Assembly (NCBI RefSeq): GCF_007827555.1 | Contig: NZ_VISS01000030.1 | Coordinates: 1-54,304 of the forward strand | Origin: Aeribacillus composti | GTDB lineage: Bacteria; Bacillota; Bacilli; Bacillales; Aeribacillaceae | Direction of reading: 5' to 3' | DNA length: 54,304 nucleotides | Part shown: piece by piece, positions 10,350 through 20,676 of the stretch | Layout: every line of letters begins with the position of its first letter | How positions within the stretch are numbered: position 1 is the first letter of the stretch | Translations under genes and position numbers: made by a program | The notes under the pieces: generated by a model | What the model saw: only the letters and a program-made list of their open reading frames with translations | Database searches by the model: none | Told to the model about the DNA's origin: nothing

Positions 10350-11117
10350 ATGCTGTTTGATACTCATGCACATTTAAATGCGGTGCAATTTGAGGAGGAT
10401 TTAAACGAAGTAATTGACCGGGCACTTCAAGAAAAAGTGGAAACTATCGTTGTTGTCGGCTTTGACCGCGAAACAATTCCAAAGGCTATAGAGCTTTCTG
10501 AAAGGTATGACTTTATATATGCAGCTGTCGGCTGGCATCCGGTTGATGCCATTGATATGACGGATCACGATTTAGATTGGTTAAGAGAGCTTTCCAGCCA
10601 TCCGAAAGTTGTCGCACTAGGTGAAATGGGCCTGGATTATCATTGGGATAAATCACCTAAGGATGTGCAAAAAGAAGTGTTTCGCAAGCAAATTGCATTA
10701 GCAAAGGAAGTACAGCTGCCGATCATTATTCATAACAGAGAAGCAACTGCAGACATTGTTCAAATATTAAAAGAGGAAAATGCGAAGGAAGTAGGCGGAG
10801 TCATGCATTGCTTTTCCGGAAGCTTAGAGGTTGCCAAGCAATGTATGGACATGAATTTCTATATTTCGTTCGGCGGTCCTGTTACATTTAAAAATGCAAA
10901 AAAACCAAAAGAAGTAGCTGCGGAAATTCCATTGGACCGATTATTAATTGAAACCGATTGTCCTTATTTAACCCCTCATCCATTCCGTGGCAAACGGAAT
11001 GAACCAAGCTATGTCAAATATATCGCAGAAAAAATTGCAGAGCTGAAAGGACTCACCTTTGAAGAAATAGCAAAAATTACAACCAGAAATGGAAAAAAAT
11101 TATTCGGCATTTCATGA
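10350..11117 (+). CDS. TatD family metal-dependent hydrolase (YabD)
   Basis: A 255-residue TIM-barrel hydrolase with metal ligands in DTHAHL (His6, His8), the IIHNREA histidine, the MHCFSG histidine and the ETDCPYLTPHP aspartate. TatD proteins act as Mg-dependent DNases in E. coli; the substrate in Bacillus is not settled. ATG 10350 is preferred because GGAAAGGA precedes it and the product then starts MLFDTHAH. An in-frame start at 10266 would run through the parS palindrome and has no ribosome-binding site. Confidence 0.92.
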   Translation: MLFDTHAHLNAVQFEEDLNEVIDRALQEKVETIVVVGFDRETIPKAIELSERYDFIYAAVGWHPVDAIDMTDHDLDWLRELSSHPKVVALGEMGLDYHWDKSPKDVQKEVFRKQIALAKEVQLPIIIHNREATADIVQILKEENAKEVGGVMHCFSGSLEVAKQCMDMNFYISFGGPVTFKNAKKPKEVAAEIPLDRLLIETDCPYLTPHPFRGKRNEPSYVKYIAEKIAELKGLTFEEIAKITTRNGKKLFGIS

Positions 11118-11285
11118 TAAAGATTTCTGTCGAAGCTTGTTCAAGCTTGTCTGAAAAAAGAATGATTCAAAAAAGTTCTACACGTCTTCTTTTCCTCATA
11201 GGATAAACGTGTCGAGAAGTCTTTCTTCACTTTTTGTTCAAACTTCAAGATAATAGTTACAAAAAACGAGAAAAGTGCAGGAGGG

Positions 11286-11314
11286 TTGACAGGTTTAAAA
11301 ATACTCTATATAAT
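11286..11314 (+). promoter_or_regulatory. Consensus sigma-A promoter of yabE
   Basis: TTGACA (11286-11291), a 17-bp spacer and TATAAT (11309-11314) form a perfect vegetative promoter directly before the yabE ribosome-binding site (AGGAGAAGGAGG). The leader is only about 20 nt. The stretch 11118-11285 upstream holds an AAGCTT-GTTC-AAGCTT hairpin but nothing else I can name. Confidence 0.8.
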
Positions 11315-11340
11315 CTCACGGAGGAGAAGGAGGCGTTTTC

Positions 11341-12540
11341 GTGATTGAAAACATGAAAAATATGGTATCCAACCTTTCCAAGAGAAAAAAGTATGTCCTT
11401 TCTGCAGTCGGTGTATGTTTAATTGGCACAGGAGCAACGTATGGGGGATATGAAGGAACAAAAGATACTGTTAGAGTCACTATTGATGGGAAAACAGAGG
11501 AAGTAAGGACCCATGCAGACCAAGTCAGTGATCTTTTGAAAGAATTAGATATAAAATTACAAGCTAATGATTATATTTCTCATGCGAAACATCGGGACAT
11601 TCAAGACAACATGAATATAGTGATAAAATATGCCAAACCTGTCCAGCTGATTGTAGACAATGAGCGAAGGAAGATTTTCACAACTGCTGATACGGTAGAA
11701 GATGTTTTAAGGCAGCAAAAAATTTCCATTACCGAAAAAGATGAAGTTCTACCAGCATTAGATGCAAAAATTGAAAAAAACATGGAACTAAAGGTGAATA
11801 AAGCGCATCTTATCACTTTAAATATTGGTGGGAAAAACCAACAGATTTGGTCTACTTCGACTACTGTCGCTGACTTTTTAAAGGAACATAACGTAAAATT
11901 GAACCCAATGGATAAAGTAAAACCTGGGCTAACAACAGTGTTAAATAAAAACACAAATGTAGAAATTACCAGAGTAGAAAAAGTCACCGATGTAGTGGAA
12001 GAACCAATTGTATTTAAAATCGTTCAACGTACAGATAAAAATTTAGCTGAAGGAACGAAAAAAGTGATTCAAGAAGGCGAAAAAGGAACACGCCAAAAAC
12101 AGTTTGAAGTCATTTTGGAAAATGGAAAAGAAATTTCCCGTAAGCTTATAAAAACTGTAACAACGAAGGAAAGCAAAGATAAAATTGTTGTTGTCGGGAC
12201 AAAAGCTTCTTCGCAGCCTGCACTAGCTTCAAGAGGAACTGGCAGCAAGTCTAAAGAATTTTATGTGACGGCTACTGCATATACAGCATCCTGCAATGGC
12301 TGTTCAGGCACAACAGCAACGGGGTACAATTTGCGCTCAAATCCAAATGCAAAGGTAATCGCAGTTGATCCGTCTGTCATTCCGCTCGGATCAAAGGTGT
12401 ATGTTGAAGGATACGGATATGCAGTTGCCGCCGATACTGGTTCAGCAATTTCCGGAAATAAAATTGACGTATTTTTCCCAAATAAGTCTCAAGCATATCA
12501 ATGGGGTCGAAAAAAGGTCAAAATAAGGGTTTTACGTTAA
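11341..12540 (+). CDS. yabE: Rpf-like cell-wall protein with DUF348, G5 and 3D domains (YabE)
   Basis: A 399-residue secreted or membrane-tethered protein. A basic start and hydrophobic stretch (YVLSAVGVCLIGTGATYGG, about 19-37) serve as signal or anchor. Three DUF348 repeats follow (about 44-100, 101-155 and 156-210), then a G5 domain (about 215-285) and a C-terminal 3D domain with Asp residues in IAVDPSVIPLGS, AADTGSA and NKIDVFF. The 3D domain is related to lytic transglycosylases such as MltA, so peptidoglycan cleavage is likely, as proposed for the Rpf/YabE/Sps family. GTG start with strong GGAGG. A perfect sigma-A promoter precedes it. Confidence 0.92.
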   Translation: MIENMKNMVSNLSKRKKYVLSAVGVCLIGTGATYGGYEGTKDTVRVTIDGKTEEVRTHADQVSDLLKELDIKLQANDYISHAKHRDIQDNMNIVIKYAKPVQLIVDNERRKIFTTADTVEDVLRQQKISITEKDEVLPALDAKIEKNMELKVNKAHLITLNIGGKNQQIWSTSTTVADFLKEHNVKLNPMDKVKPGLTTVLNKNTNVEITRVEKVTDVVEEPIVFKIVQRTDKNLAEGTKKVIQEGEKGTRQKQFEVILENGKEISRKLIKTVTTKESKDKIVVVGTKASSQPALASRGTGSKSKEFYVTATAYTASCNGCSGTTATGYNLRSNPNAKVIAVDPSVIPLGSKVYVEGYGYAVAADTGSAISGNKIDVFFPNKSQAYQWGRKKVKIRVLR

Positions 12541-12560
12541 TTTTATCGAGTGCTGTTTTG

Positions 12561-12588
12561 ACAGAGGGTTTCGACCCTCTGTTTTTTT
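12561..12588 (+). terminator. Terminator after yabE
   Basis: ACAGAGGGT and ACCCTCTGT form a 9-bp stem with a TTCG tetraloop, followed by a run of seven T. Confidence 0.95.
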
Positions 12589-12669
12589 ACGGTATAATTG
12601 GAAATCAGTAGCCTTTTATACAATTTGACGACAAATATTACAAAAAGGTTTCAAGTTTTGGAGGAAAAA

Positions 12670-14110
<1,441 letters not shown>

Positions 14111-14118
14111 GGTAAATC

Positions 14119-14146
14119 ACCATTTTGAAAAGCAAGACATACGTTA
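14119..14146 (+). promoter_or_regulatory. Sigma-K-type promoter of yabG
   Basis: CATACGTTA (14138-14146) fits the sigma-K -10 pattern CATANNNTA, and an ACC at 14119-14121 lies 16 bp upstream as the -35. yabG is known to be sigma-K controlled in B. subtilis, so the call agrees with function. Confidence 0.6.
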
Positions 14147-14185
14147 AAGAAGAAAAGAAAACTATTCCCGTTCGGAGTGAACATT

Positions 14186-15082
14186 ATGCTAATAAAGCCG
14201 GGGATGATAGTGGCCAGAAAGTCTTATCAGTGCGATTTGCTTTTTCGGATCTTAGAAATAAAAAAGGATCATACTGGCCGTCTGATTGCCCTTATTTCAG
14301 GACAGGACGTCCGTTTAATTGCTGATGCCCCTTATGACGACTTAGTCATCATGAATAAAGAAGAACAAAAAATACGTGAAAAACAAGAAAGGGAAAAAAT
14401 AGAAAATACGCTTTATCTCCTGAAGCAAGATTATGATCTATCTCGTGAAAAACAAGAATTTTACGCTTCGTCCGAATTTGAATATCAAAATGAATGTTTT
14501 CATATTCCAGGCAGAGTATTACATGTAGATGGCGACCCCAATTATTTGGAAAAATGCTTAAATTTATACGAAAAAATTGGTGTTCCTGTTCACGGCATAC
14601 ATTTAAAAGAAAACGAAATGGCTGATCATATTGATGAGCTTTTAGAAAAATATCGGCCGGATATACTAGTCATTACTGGACATGATTCTTATTCGAAGCA
14701 TAAAGGGACAATATTGGATTTGAATGCTTACCGACACTCGAAGGATTTTATTAAAACGGTCAGGAAGGCGCGGAAAAAAATTCCCGGGCTTGATCAGCTG
14801 ATTATTTTTGCCGGTGCATGCCAATCTCATTTTGAGTCATTAATAAGAGCTGGGGCCAATTTTGCAAGTTCACCGTCAAGAGTGAACATTCATGCTTTAG
14901 ATCCTGTGTATATTGTTTCTAAAATCAGCTTTACTCCTTTTGTAGAACGTATTAATGTTTGGGATGTACTTCGAAACACCTTGTCGCGGGAAAAAGGATT
15001 AGGAGGCATTGAAACAAAGGGCGTCATGCGGTCAGGTTTACCATTTAACCGATATATTGAGGAAGCAGGTCAAAACGAATAA
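14186..15082 (+). CDS. yabG: Sporulation-specific cysteine protease YabG
   Basis: A 298-residue protein of the YabG peptidase family (B. subtilis 290). The C-terminal half is strongly conserved, with VITGHDSYSKHKG (candidate catalytic His) and IFAGACQSHFESL (candidate catalytic Cys). YabG acts in the mother cell, processing coat proteins such as SpoIVA and SafA during coat maturation. ATG 14186 is preferred: GGAG (14174-14177) sits 8 nt upstream. The alternative GTG 14177 overlaps that site and adds three residues. Confidence 0.93.
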   Translation: MLIKPGMIVARKSYQCDLLFRILEIKKDHTGRLIALISGQDVRLIADAPYDDLVIMNKEEQKIREKQEREKIENTLYLLKQDYDLSREKQEFYASSEFEYQNECFHIPGRVLHVDGDPNYLEKCLNLYEKIGVPVHGIHLKENEMADHIDELLEKYRPDILVITGHDSYSKHKGTILDLNAYRHSKDFIKTVRKARKKIPGLDQLIIFAGACQSHFESLIRAGANFASSPSRVNIHALDPVYIVSKISFTPFVERINVWDVLRNTLSREKGLGGIETKGVMRSGLPFNRYIEEAGQNE

Positions 15083-15106
15083 ACGTTTGGACTGCTTTTT
15101 TTTTTT
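15065..15106 (+). terminator. Terminator after yabG
   Basis: An imperfect stem formed by GCAGGTCAAAACG and CGTTTGGACTGC overlaps the yabG stop and is followed by a run of eleven T. Confidence 0.7.
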
Positions 15107-15181
15107 GGATAAATCCATATAATTTTTGCAAAAACGGGAAAACTATGACAAGTATTAGAGAAATTTGTTGAAAAGAAAACG

Positions 15182-15211
15182 TTGACACAGATGTTTAAAG
15201 GCTGTTATAAT
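15182..15211 (+). promoter_or_regulatory. Upstream sigma-A promoter of veg
   Basis: TTGACA (15182-15187) and TATAAT (15206-15211), both consensus, are separated by 18 bp. It is the first of two tandem promoters; paired veg promoters are known in B. subtilis and are very strong. Confidence 0.75.
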
Positions 15212-15222
15212 AAAAAATTTAT

Positions 15223-15251
15223 TTGACTTATTAGTCGATTCTGTGTATAAT
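15223..15251 (+). promoter_or_regulatory. Downstream sigma-A promoter of veg
   Basis: TTGACT (15223-15228), 17 bp, then TATAAT (15246-15251). Initiation near 15258 would give a leader of only about 15 nt, just enough to hold the GAGGTGG ribosome-binding site at 15261-15267. Confidence 0.75.
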
Positions 15252-15272
15252 GAACTTTGTGAGGTGGTTCCA

Positions 15273-15539
15273 ATGGCAAAAACGTTATCCGATATTAAAC
15301 AAGCTCTCGATTCTAATCTAGGCCGTCGATTAACATTAAAAGCGAATGGCGGACGTAGAAAAACAATTGAACGTTCAGGCGTTTTAGCCGAGACGTATCC
15401 ATCGGTTTTTGTGATTGAACTTGACCAGGAAGAAAATGCTTTTGAACGCGTTTCATACAGCTATGCAGATGTGTTAACGGAAACAGTCCAAATTACTTTT
15501 ATAGATGAAAACAACAATGTTGCAATGGGCGGGCAGTAA
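15273..15539 (+). CDS. veg: Veg protein (biofilm-associated, VEG family)
   Basis: An 88-residue protein closely matching B. subtilis Veg (86 residues), including [20 protein letters not shown] and [16 protein letters not shown]. Veg is highly expressed in growing cells and in B. subtilis stimulates biofilm genes through SinR antagonism; its direct mechanism is unclear. ATG 15273 follows GAGGTGG at 6 nt. An in-frame upstream start at 15243 lies inside the second promoter and is rejected. Two tandem promoters and an overlapping terminator mark it as a monocistronic unit. Confidence 0.95.
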   Translation: MAKTLSDIKQALDSNLGRRLTLKANGGRRKTIERSGVLAETYPSVFVIELDQEENAFERVSYSYADVLTETVQITFIDENNNVAMGGQ

Positions 15540-15569
15540 ACGAAATTTGTTTGCTGCTTTTATTTTTTT
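15533..15569 (+). terminator. Terminator overlapping the veg stop codon
   Basis: GCAGTAAAC pairs with GTTTGCTGC (9 bp, one T-G) around GAAATTT, followed by TTTTATTTTTTTC. The stem includes the veg stop codon. Confidence 0.8.
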
Positions 15570-15588
15570 CTCTGGCATTTTTTTAAAA

Positions 15589-15617
15589 GCATAAATCAAG
15601 CTTTTCGCTTGAAACTA
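15589..15617 (+). promoter_or_regulatory. Possible sigma-G promoter of sspF
   Basis: GCATA (15589-15593), 17 bp, then GAAACTA (15611-15617) gives only a partial match to the forespore sigma-G -10 (CATNNTA). It is suggested mainly because sspF-type genes are sigma-G dependent. Confidence 0.3.
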
Positions 15618-15675
15618 ACAGTAAGCGGATAAAATCCGCGGGAATGTCTGTTTTTATTTAAGGGGGAGTCAAAGA

Positions 15676-15864
15676 ATGGCTAGACGCCGAGGCATTATGT
15701 CAGAAAGCTTTAAGTATGAATTGGCTAAGGAATTGGGCTTTTATGAAACGGTCAAAAATGAAGGATGGGGAGCCATTCGGGCTCGTGATGCCGGAAACAT
15801 GGTAAAACGGGCGATCGAGATTGCAGAAGAGCAATTGGCTAAGCAAAACGGCAAAACTTTTTAA
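15676..15864 (+). CDS. sspF: Small acid-soluble spore protein SspF
   Basis: A 62-residue alpha/beta-type SASP. The body [20 protein letters not shown] followed by [16 protein letters not shown] matches B. subtilis SspF (61 residues), in the same position between veg and ispE. Such proteins coat forespore DNA and shift it toward an A-like form that resists UV damage. A GGGGGAGTC ribosome-binding site precedes the ATG. The gene is flanked by its own terminator, so it is monocistronic. Confidence 0.95.
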   Translation: MARRRGIMSESFKYELAKELGFYETVKNEGWGAIRARDAGNMVKRAIEIAEEQLAKQNGKTF

Positions 15865-15881
15865 AAGCAGACATTCGGGTG

Positions 15882-15912
15882 GCCGGCTCATAGTTTGGGC
15901 CGGCATTTTTTT
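15882..15912 (+). terminator. Terminator after sspF
   Basis: GCCGGCTC pairs with GGGCCGGC (8 bp with one T-G) around a short loop, followed by seven T. Confidence 0.85.
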
Positions 15913-16013
15913 GTGTTTTCAATGGACGGATTTTGTCGAATTATGCTATTATATCCCTATTTATGGTACAATGTGAATACATTTTGTCAGAACGAAAAAG
16001 TAGGTGAATGTAT

Positions 16014-16883
16014 TTGCGAGTATTGGAAAAAGCTCCGGCAAAAATTAATTTATCTTTAGATGTTTTACATAAAAGATCTGACGGATACCATGAAGTGAAT
16101 ATGGTCATGACGACCATAGATCTAGCTGATCGAATCGAGCTGAAGCTTCTTGATGAAAATAAAATACGTATCATATCGCATAATCGATTTGTGCCAGATG
16201 ATGATCGGAATTTAGCTTACCAAGCGGCACAGCTTTTAAAGGACCGTTTCGGGATTCAAAAGGGTGTGGCAATCACGATTTCAAAGTGCATCCCTGTTGC
16301 TGCGGGCCTTGCAGGAGGGAGCAGTGATGCAGCAGCAACGTTAAGGGGATTAAATAAACTATGGAATTTGGATCTTTCCCTTGATGATCTTGCGAAACTT
16401 GGAGCAGAAATTGGTTCAGATGTTTCTTTTTGTGTTTACGGAGGCACAGCTGTGGCGACCGGAAGAGGCGAAAAAATTGAGCTGATTGATCCTCCTCCGC
16501 ATTGCTGGGTCGTATTGGCGAAGCCTGATATCGGTGTGTCCACTGCTGAAATTTACCGACATTTGAAGATAAATGACATTGAGCATCCTGATGTTAGTGG
16601 AATGGTCAAAGCGATAAAGGATCAAAATTATCAAGAAATCTGTGCGAAGCTTGGAAATGTCCTTGAGTCGGTCACAATGAAGATGTATCCGGAAGTTGCT
16701 TTGATTAAAGAACAAATGAAACGTTTTGGAGCTGATGCTGTTTTAATGAGCGGAAGCGGACCGACAGTATATGGACTTGTTCAACACGAGTCGAGGCTTC
16801 ATCGTGTTTATAACGGCTTGAGGGGATTTTGCGATCAAGTGTATGCAGTCAGAATGCTTGGGGATCGGATAGCCCTTGATTAA
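16014..16883 (+). CDS. ispE: 4-diphosphocytidyl-2-C-methyl-D-erythritol kinase
   Basis: A 289-residue GHMP kinase, the same length as the B. subtilis enzyme. Visible are the substrate lysine in [13 protein letters not shown], the ATP loop [17 protein letters not shown] and the C-terminal [12 protein letters not shown]. It phosphorylates CDP-ME in the non-mevalonate isoprenoid pathway. The TTG at 16014 is preferred: GTAGGTGA ends 6 nt upstream and the protein starts (M)RVLEKAP as in relatives. An ATG at 16008 directly abuts the ribosome-binding site. Confidence 0.95.
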   Translation: MRVLEKAPAKINLSLDVLHKRSDGYHEVNMVMTTIDLADRIELKLLDENKIRIISHNRFVPDDDRNLAYQAAQLLKDRFGIQKGVAITISKCIPVAAGLAGGSSDAAATLRGLNKLWNLDLSLDDLAKLGAEIGSDVSFCVYGGTAVATGRGEKIELIDPPPHCWVVLAKPDIGVSTAEIYRHLKINDIEHPDVSGMVKAIKDQNYQEICAKLGNVLESVTMKMYPEVALIKEQMKRFGADAVLMSGSGPTVYGLVQHESRLHRVYNGLRGFCDQVYAVRMLGDRIALD

Positions 16884-16925
16884 ATGCGAATATTAAGTTA
16901 TATTTACTTTAAAAACATTCGGGAT
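16881..16925. promoter_or_regulatory. Possible inverted PurBox pair upstream of purR
   Basis: AAATGCGAATATT (around 16883) and, inverted, a CCCGAATG half-site (around 16918) face each other with CGAA cores 27 nt apart. PurR operators are two inverted PurBoxes with CGAA cores, and purR is autoregulated in B. subtilis. The spacing is 2-3 nt wider than I expect, so the call is tentative. Confidence 0.3.
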
Positions 16926-16939
16926 TTGGAGGTTCGTCT

Positions 16940-17761
16940 ATGAAATTTAGACGCAGTGGGAGACTTGTCGATATGACACACTATTTGCTTCATCATCCAC
17001 ATGCGCTCATCCCATTAACTTTTTTCTCTGAACGGTACGAATCAGCTAAATCCTCCATTAGCGAGGATTTAGTGATCATAAAGCAAACCTTTGAGCAACA
17101 AGGGATCGGAACTTTAATCACAACCCCAGGCGCAGCTGGCGGTGTCAAATTTATTCCGAAGGTGACGAGGGACGAAGCAAATGGAATTATTCAAAGACTG
17201 TGCGAGAAAGTCTCAGACCCCAGCCGGCTTTTGCCTGGAGGTTATTTATATTTAACAGATTTACTGGGAAATCCAAAAATGATGAATCAAATCGGGCGTT
17301 TATTTGCTTCGGTTTTTGCGAATCGTACAATTGATGTCGTCATGACTGTAGCTACGAAAGGAATCCCAATTGCTTATGCAGTTGCCAGCTATTTGGATGT
17401 TCCCTTTGTCATCGTTCGCCGTGACAATAAAGTGACAGAAGGGCCGATGGTAAGCATTAATTATGTTTCAGGCTCTTCGAAAAGAATCCAAACTATGACG
17501 CTTGCAAAGAGGAGCTTAAAAGAAGGATCGAATGTGTTAATTGTTGACGACTTTATGAAGGCCGGAGGAACGATCAACGGCATGATCAGCATGCTGTCTG
17601 AATTTGGCGCAAATGTTTCAGGAATTGGGGTTCTTGTGGAATCAGAAAGCGTGGATGAACGGCTTGTAAATGAATATATTTCCATTTTAAAACTTTCCGA
17701 TATGAATGAAAAGGAACGATCCATACAAGTTAGTAAAGGAAATTATTTCGATTTCCTCTAG
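16940..17761 (+). CDS. purR: Pur operon repressor PurR
   Basis: A 273-residue protein with an N-terminal winged helix (RRSGRLVDMTHYLLHHPH onward, residues 3-75) and a phosphoribosyltransferase-like domain holding the PRPP loop VDDFMKAGGT. It represses purine synthesis and transport genes; PRPP releases it from DNA, so PRPP level signals purine demand. It is slightly shorter at the C-terminus than B. subtilis PurR (285). TTGGAGG precedes the ATG. The PRPP synthetase gene prs lies 3 kb downstream. Confidence 0.95.
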   Translation: MKFRRSGRLVDMTHYLLHHPHALIPLTFFSERYESAKSSISEDLVIIKQTFEQQGIGTLITTPGAAGGVKFIPKVTRDEANGIIQRLCEKVSDPSRLLPGGYLYLTDLLGNPKMMNQIGRLFASVFANRTIDVVMTVATKGIPIAYAVASYLDVPFVIVRRDNKVTEGPMVSINYVSGSSKRIQTMTLAKRSLKEGSNVLIVDDFMKAGGTINGMISMLSEFGANVSGIGVLVESESVDERLVNEYISILKLSDMNEKERSIQVSKGNYFDFL

Positions 17762-17796
17762 CATAAAAATAATGAATCGTAAGGGAGTGTTTCAAA

Positions 17797-18171
17797 ATGA
17801 AAGTCGTTTCAACAAAAAAGGCTCCGGCTGCAATCGGACCATACTCTCAAGGAATTATTGTGAATAACATGTTTTATAGCTCTGGACAAATTCCTTTAAC
17901 CCCTGAAGGAAACTTGGTACAAGGAGATATTAAAGAACAGACTCACCAAGTTTTCGCGAATTTAAAGGGTGTATTGGAAGAAGCAGGCGCTTCGTTGGAA
18001 ACTGTTGTCAAAGTAACCGCATTTTTAAAAGATATGAACGATTTCGCTGCTTTTAATGAAGTATATGGGGAATATTTTCAAACGCATAAGCCTGCTCGGT
18101 CATGTGTGGAAGTTGCAAGACTTCCGAAAGATGTCCTCGTTGAAATTGAAGTGATTGCTTTAGTTAAATAA
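17797..18171 (+). CDS. ridA: 2-iminobutanoate/2-iminopropanoate deaminase RidA (YabJ)
   Basis: A 124-residue Rid/YjgF-family trimer-forming protein. It contains [24 protein letters not shown] and the conserved arginine in [11 protein letters not shown] with the final VEIEVIAL. It hydrolyses reactive enamine/imine intermediates from PLP enzymes such as threonine dehydratase. In B. subtilis yabJ is co-transcribed with purR and affects purine regulation. Spacing to purR is 35 nt, and a strong terminator ends the unit. Confidence 0.95.
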   Translation: MKVVSTKKAPAAIGPYSQGIIVNNMFYSSGQIPLTPEGNLVQGDIKEQTHQVFANLKGVLEEAGASLETVVKVTAFLKDMNDFAAFNEVYGEYFQTHKPARSCVEVARLPKDVLVEIEVIALVK

Positions 18172-18185
18172 AAGGTTGATTGTTC

Positions 18186-18216
18186 AGGATCCGTTTTGCG
18201 AATCGGATCCTTTTTT
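18186..18216 (+). terminator. Terminator of the purR-ridA unit
   Basis: AGGATCCG pairs with CGGATCCT (8 bp, perfect) around a 10-nt loop, followed by TTTTTT and further T-rich sequence. Confidence 0.92.
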
Positions 18217-18255
18217 ATTTTTTTATTTTTCCCAAAAATTTTTTGTGTGAAAAGA

Positions 18256-18284
18256 AGGAAAATTTAAAAATCCGTTGAATTGTT
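18256..18284 (+). promoter_or_regulatory. Sigma-H-type promoter of spoVG
   Basis: AGGAAAATT (18256-18264) followed by TTGAATTG (18275-18282) fits the sigma-H pattern (AGGAWWT, then RGAAT). The B. subtilis spoVG promoter is a classical sigma-H promoter that AbrB represses. The AT-rich flank here is compatible with AbrB binding. Confidence 0.65.
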
Positions 18285-18331
18285 GAATTATGGTTACTAA
18301 AGTTTTTGCGAAGAAAAAGGTGGTGAACAGG

Positions 18332-18625
18332 ATGGAAGTGACAGATGTAAGATTGCGCCGCGTCAATACAGAAGGTCGGATGAGAGCGATTGCGTCCATA
18401 ACATTGGATAATGAATTTGTCGTCCACGATATACGTGTAATTGACGGAAATAACGGCCTTTTTGTAGCAATGCCTAGTAAACGTACACCGGATGGAGAGT
18501 TTCGAGACATTGCACATCCTATTAATTCAAATACTCGCGGTAAAATTCAAGACGCTGTTCTAGCTGAATATCACCGTTTAGGTGAGACGGAAGATTTTGA
18601 ATATGAAGAAGCAGGGGCTTCATAA
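18332..18625 (+). CDS. spoVG: Septation regulator SpoVG
   Basis: A 97-residue protein identical in length to B. subtilis SpoVG, beginning [19 protein letters not shown] and including [19 protein letters not shown]. SpoVG is a small nucleic-acid-binding regulator that affects asymmetric septation and cortex formation, and in relatives virulence and capsule genes. ATG 18332 follows AAAGGTGGTGA. An in-frame upstream start at 18290 precedes the ribosome-binding site and is rejected. Confidence 0.96.
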   Translation: MEVTDVRLRRVNTEGRMRAIASITLDNEFVVHDIRVIDGNNGLFVAMPSKRTPDGEFRDIAHPINSNTRGKIQDAVLAEYHRLGETEDFEYEEAGAS

Positions 18626-18637
18626 AAATATGATGTA

Positions 18638-18681
18638 AAAGAAGGGGCTTAAAGCATTCAGCTTAAGACCCTTTCTTTTTT
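18638..18681 (+). terminator. Terminator after spoVG
   Basis: AAAGAAGGGGCTTAA pairs imperfectly with TTAAGACCCTTTCTTT around AGCATTCAGC, ending in a T-rich run. Confidence 0.8.
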
Positions 18682-19214
18682 AAAGGATCTGTTCACTAAT
18701 ACGATTTAGTAAACGTTTGCAAAAGAATAGATGGCCTCCTTTGTTTTTCTTACATACTCAATTGTTATGCAGCTATTGATCATCAAGTCTGATGGTTGTA
18801 TAGGAAATGGTATTTGTTTCAAAAATTAATGTTCATACATCGGCATTTGAAAAAATGCAGAGCTGTAAATCGTAAATCAACTTCATTGAACAACAATGCA
18901 TCCAAGTATAACCTTCTACGTTCAGCCACTGTCAGAAAATTTGGTTCATCGAAAGGAAGCAATCGAATAAATCAAAAAACTTTAGGCAATGTTGTTCTGC
19001 TGAAATGAATTTTTTTTTGTTAAGGCCTCCAATCAGGCGTTCTTTTCCTTCTTGTTTTTTCGTCAAAGTATTAAAACCGACCTTTAGAGAAGAGGGAAGA
19101 AGCATAAAATTTAGGGCTTCCTCGTAGATTTTTAATAAAATTCCTATCCTATTTCTGTACCTTTTTCGAGAAAAATAGAGTGAAACGGAAATTTACGGAA
19201 TCACACAAGATTTC
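18682..19214. other. Gene-free stretch between spoVG and glmU
   Basis: More than 500 nt with no convincing gene. One open frame of 70 codons at 18796-19008 has no ribosome-binding site, and I recognise no family in it. Several short weak hairpins occur (for example GAGGGAAG with CTTCCTC near 19090-19125), but none with a clear T tail. It may be decayed coding DNA or an unannotated small RNA locus. Confidence 0.5.
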
Positions 19215-19243
19215 TTGAAATAGAACATTATTTAAGATAAGAT
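19215..19243 (+). promoter_or_regulatory. Sigma-A promoter of glmU
   Basis: TTGAAA (19215-19220), 17 bp, TAAGAT (19238-19243). The element sits 35 nt before the glmU start. Confidence 0.5.
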
Positions 19244-19277
19244 TTTTATGGATAAAAAGGGTATTGGAGGCCTATAA

Positions 19278-20657
19278 ATGGAGAAATGTTTTGCAGTCAT
19301 CTTAGCAGCCGGGCAAGGAACAAGAATGAAATCAAAGCTCTATAAAGTGCTGCATCCTGTTTGCGGTAAACCTATGGTACAGCATGTGATAGACAATGTT
19401 TCCAAGCTTCAAGTTGACGAAATCATTACCGTCGTCGGTCATGGTGCGGAAAAAGTAAAATCAGAGCTCGGCGAACAGACATTGTATGTTTTGCAGGAGC
19501 AGCAGCTTGGAACTGCTCACGCTGTTTTGCAGGCGGCTCAATATCTTGAGGGGAAAGAAGGAACGACAATTGTTGTTTGTGGCGATACGCCGCTGATCAC
19601 CAGCGAGACGTTTGAAAAATTGTTAAAGCATCATCTGGAAACGAAAGCAAAAGCCACCATTCTGACAGCAGAAGCGGATGATCCGACTGGATATGGACGA
19701 GTGATCCGCAATGAAGAAGGGCTGGTTGAAAAAATAGTTGAGCATAAAGATGCTACAGAAAGTGAACGTCTTGTGACAGAAATTAATACGGGAACTTATT
19801 GCTTTGATAACGCTTCCTTATTTGAAGCTTTAAAGCATGTCAATAATGACAATGCGCAAGGCGAATATTATTTGCCGGATGTAATTGAGATTTTGAAGGA
19901 AAAAGGCGAAATCATTTCAGCGTTTCAAACAGATTCTTTTGAAGAAACGTTAGGGGTAAACGACCGCATAGCGCTTTCGCAAGCGGAGCTTATTATGAAA
20001 AGGCGAATCAATCAAAAGCATATGAAAAACGGAGTTACAATTGTCGATCCTGATAATACATATATATCAGTAGATGCAGAGATCGGACAAGATACTGTCA
20101 TTTATCCGGGTACAGTCATTATCGGTAAAACGGTCATCGGAGAGGAATGTGAAATCGGTCCCAACTCCGAAATTAAAGATTGCCAAATTGGCCATAATAC
20201 GAACATCCGTCATTCTGTTGTTCATGACAGTCAGATCGGAAATCAGGTTAACATCGGTCCGTTCGCACACATTCGCCCAGCCTCCGTTATTGACGATGGA
20301 GTAAAAATTGGGAATTTTGTCGAAGTCAAAAAATCTAAAATTGGAAAAGAATCGAAAGCATCCCATTTAAGCTATATTGGAGATGCAGAAGTTGGGAATG
20401 GGGTGAATCTTGGCTGCGGTTCGATAACAGTTAACTATGACGGGAAAAATAAATATTTAACGAAAATCGAAGACGGAGCCTTTATTGGATGTAATTCAAA
20501 CCTTATTGCGCCGGTTACGATTGGCGAAGGAGCATATGTAGCAGCCGGATCAACTATTACAGATGACGTCCCTGGCAGCGCATTATCGATCGCAAGGGCT
20601 CGTCAAGTGAATAAAGAGAGATACGTCATCGAAAAAATGAATGGTAAAAAATCGTAA
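19278..20657 (+). CDS. glmU: Bifunctional N-acetylglucosamine-1-phosphate uridyltransferase / glucosamine-1-phosphate acetyltransferase
   Basis: A 459-residue two-domain enzyme. The N-terminal pyrophosphorylase carries [20 protein letters not shown]. The C-terminal left-handed beta-helix has hexapeptide repeats (from about residue 250) and the acetyltransferase segment VEVKKSKIG. It makes UDP-GlcNAc for peptidoglycan and teichoic acids. TTGGAGG precedes the ATG. The prs gene starts 19 nt past the stop, so both are probably one operon, as in B. subtilis (gcaD-prs). Confidence 0.97.
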   Translation: MEKCFAVILAAGQGTRMKSKLYKVLHPVCGKPMVQHVIDNVSKLQVDEIITVVGHGAEKVKSELGEQTLYVLQEQQLGTAHAVLQAAQYLEGKEGTTIVVCGDTPLITSETFEKLLKHHLETKAKATILTAEADDPTGYGRVIRNEEGLVEKIVEHKDATESERLVTEINTGTYCFDNASLFEALKHVNNDNAQGEYYLPDVIEILKEKGEIISAFQTDSFEETLGVNDRIALSQAELIMKRRINQKHMKNGVTIVDPDNTYISVDAEIGQDTVIYPGTVIIGKTVIGEECEIGPNSEIKDCQIGHNTNIRHSVVHDSQIGNQVNIGPFAHIRPASVIDDGVKIGNFVEVKKSKIGKESKASHLSYIGDAEVGNGVNLGCGSITVNYDGKNKYLTKIEDGAFIGCNSNLIAPVTIGEGAYVAAGSTITDDVPGSALSIARARQVNKERYVIEKMNGKKS

Positions 20658-20676
20658 TTTGGAGGGTCCCTTTACA

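Noticed and set aside
11118-11285. Cyclic di-AMP riboswitch before yabE
   Set aside because: Considered because yabE-like/Rpf genes can carry one, but none of the conserved riboswitch segments are present.
18796-19008. 70-codon + strand ORF between spoVG and glmU
   Set aside because: No ribosome-binding site, odd composition (many Lys, Asn, Arg and Ser) and no recognisable family.
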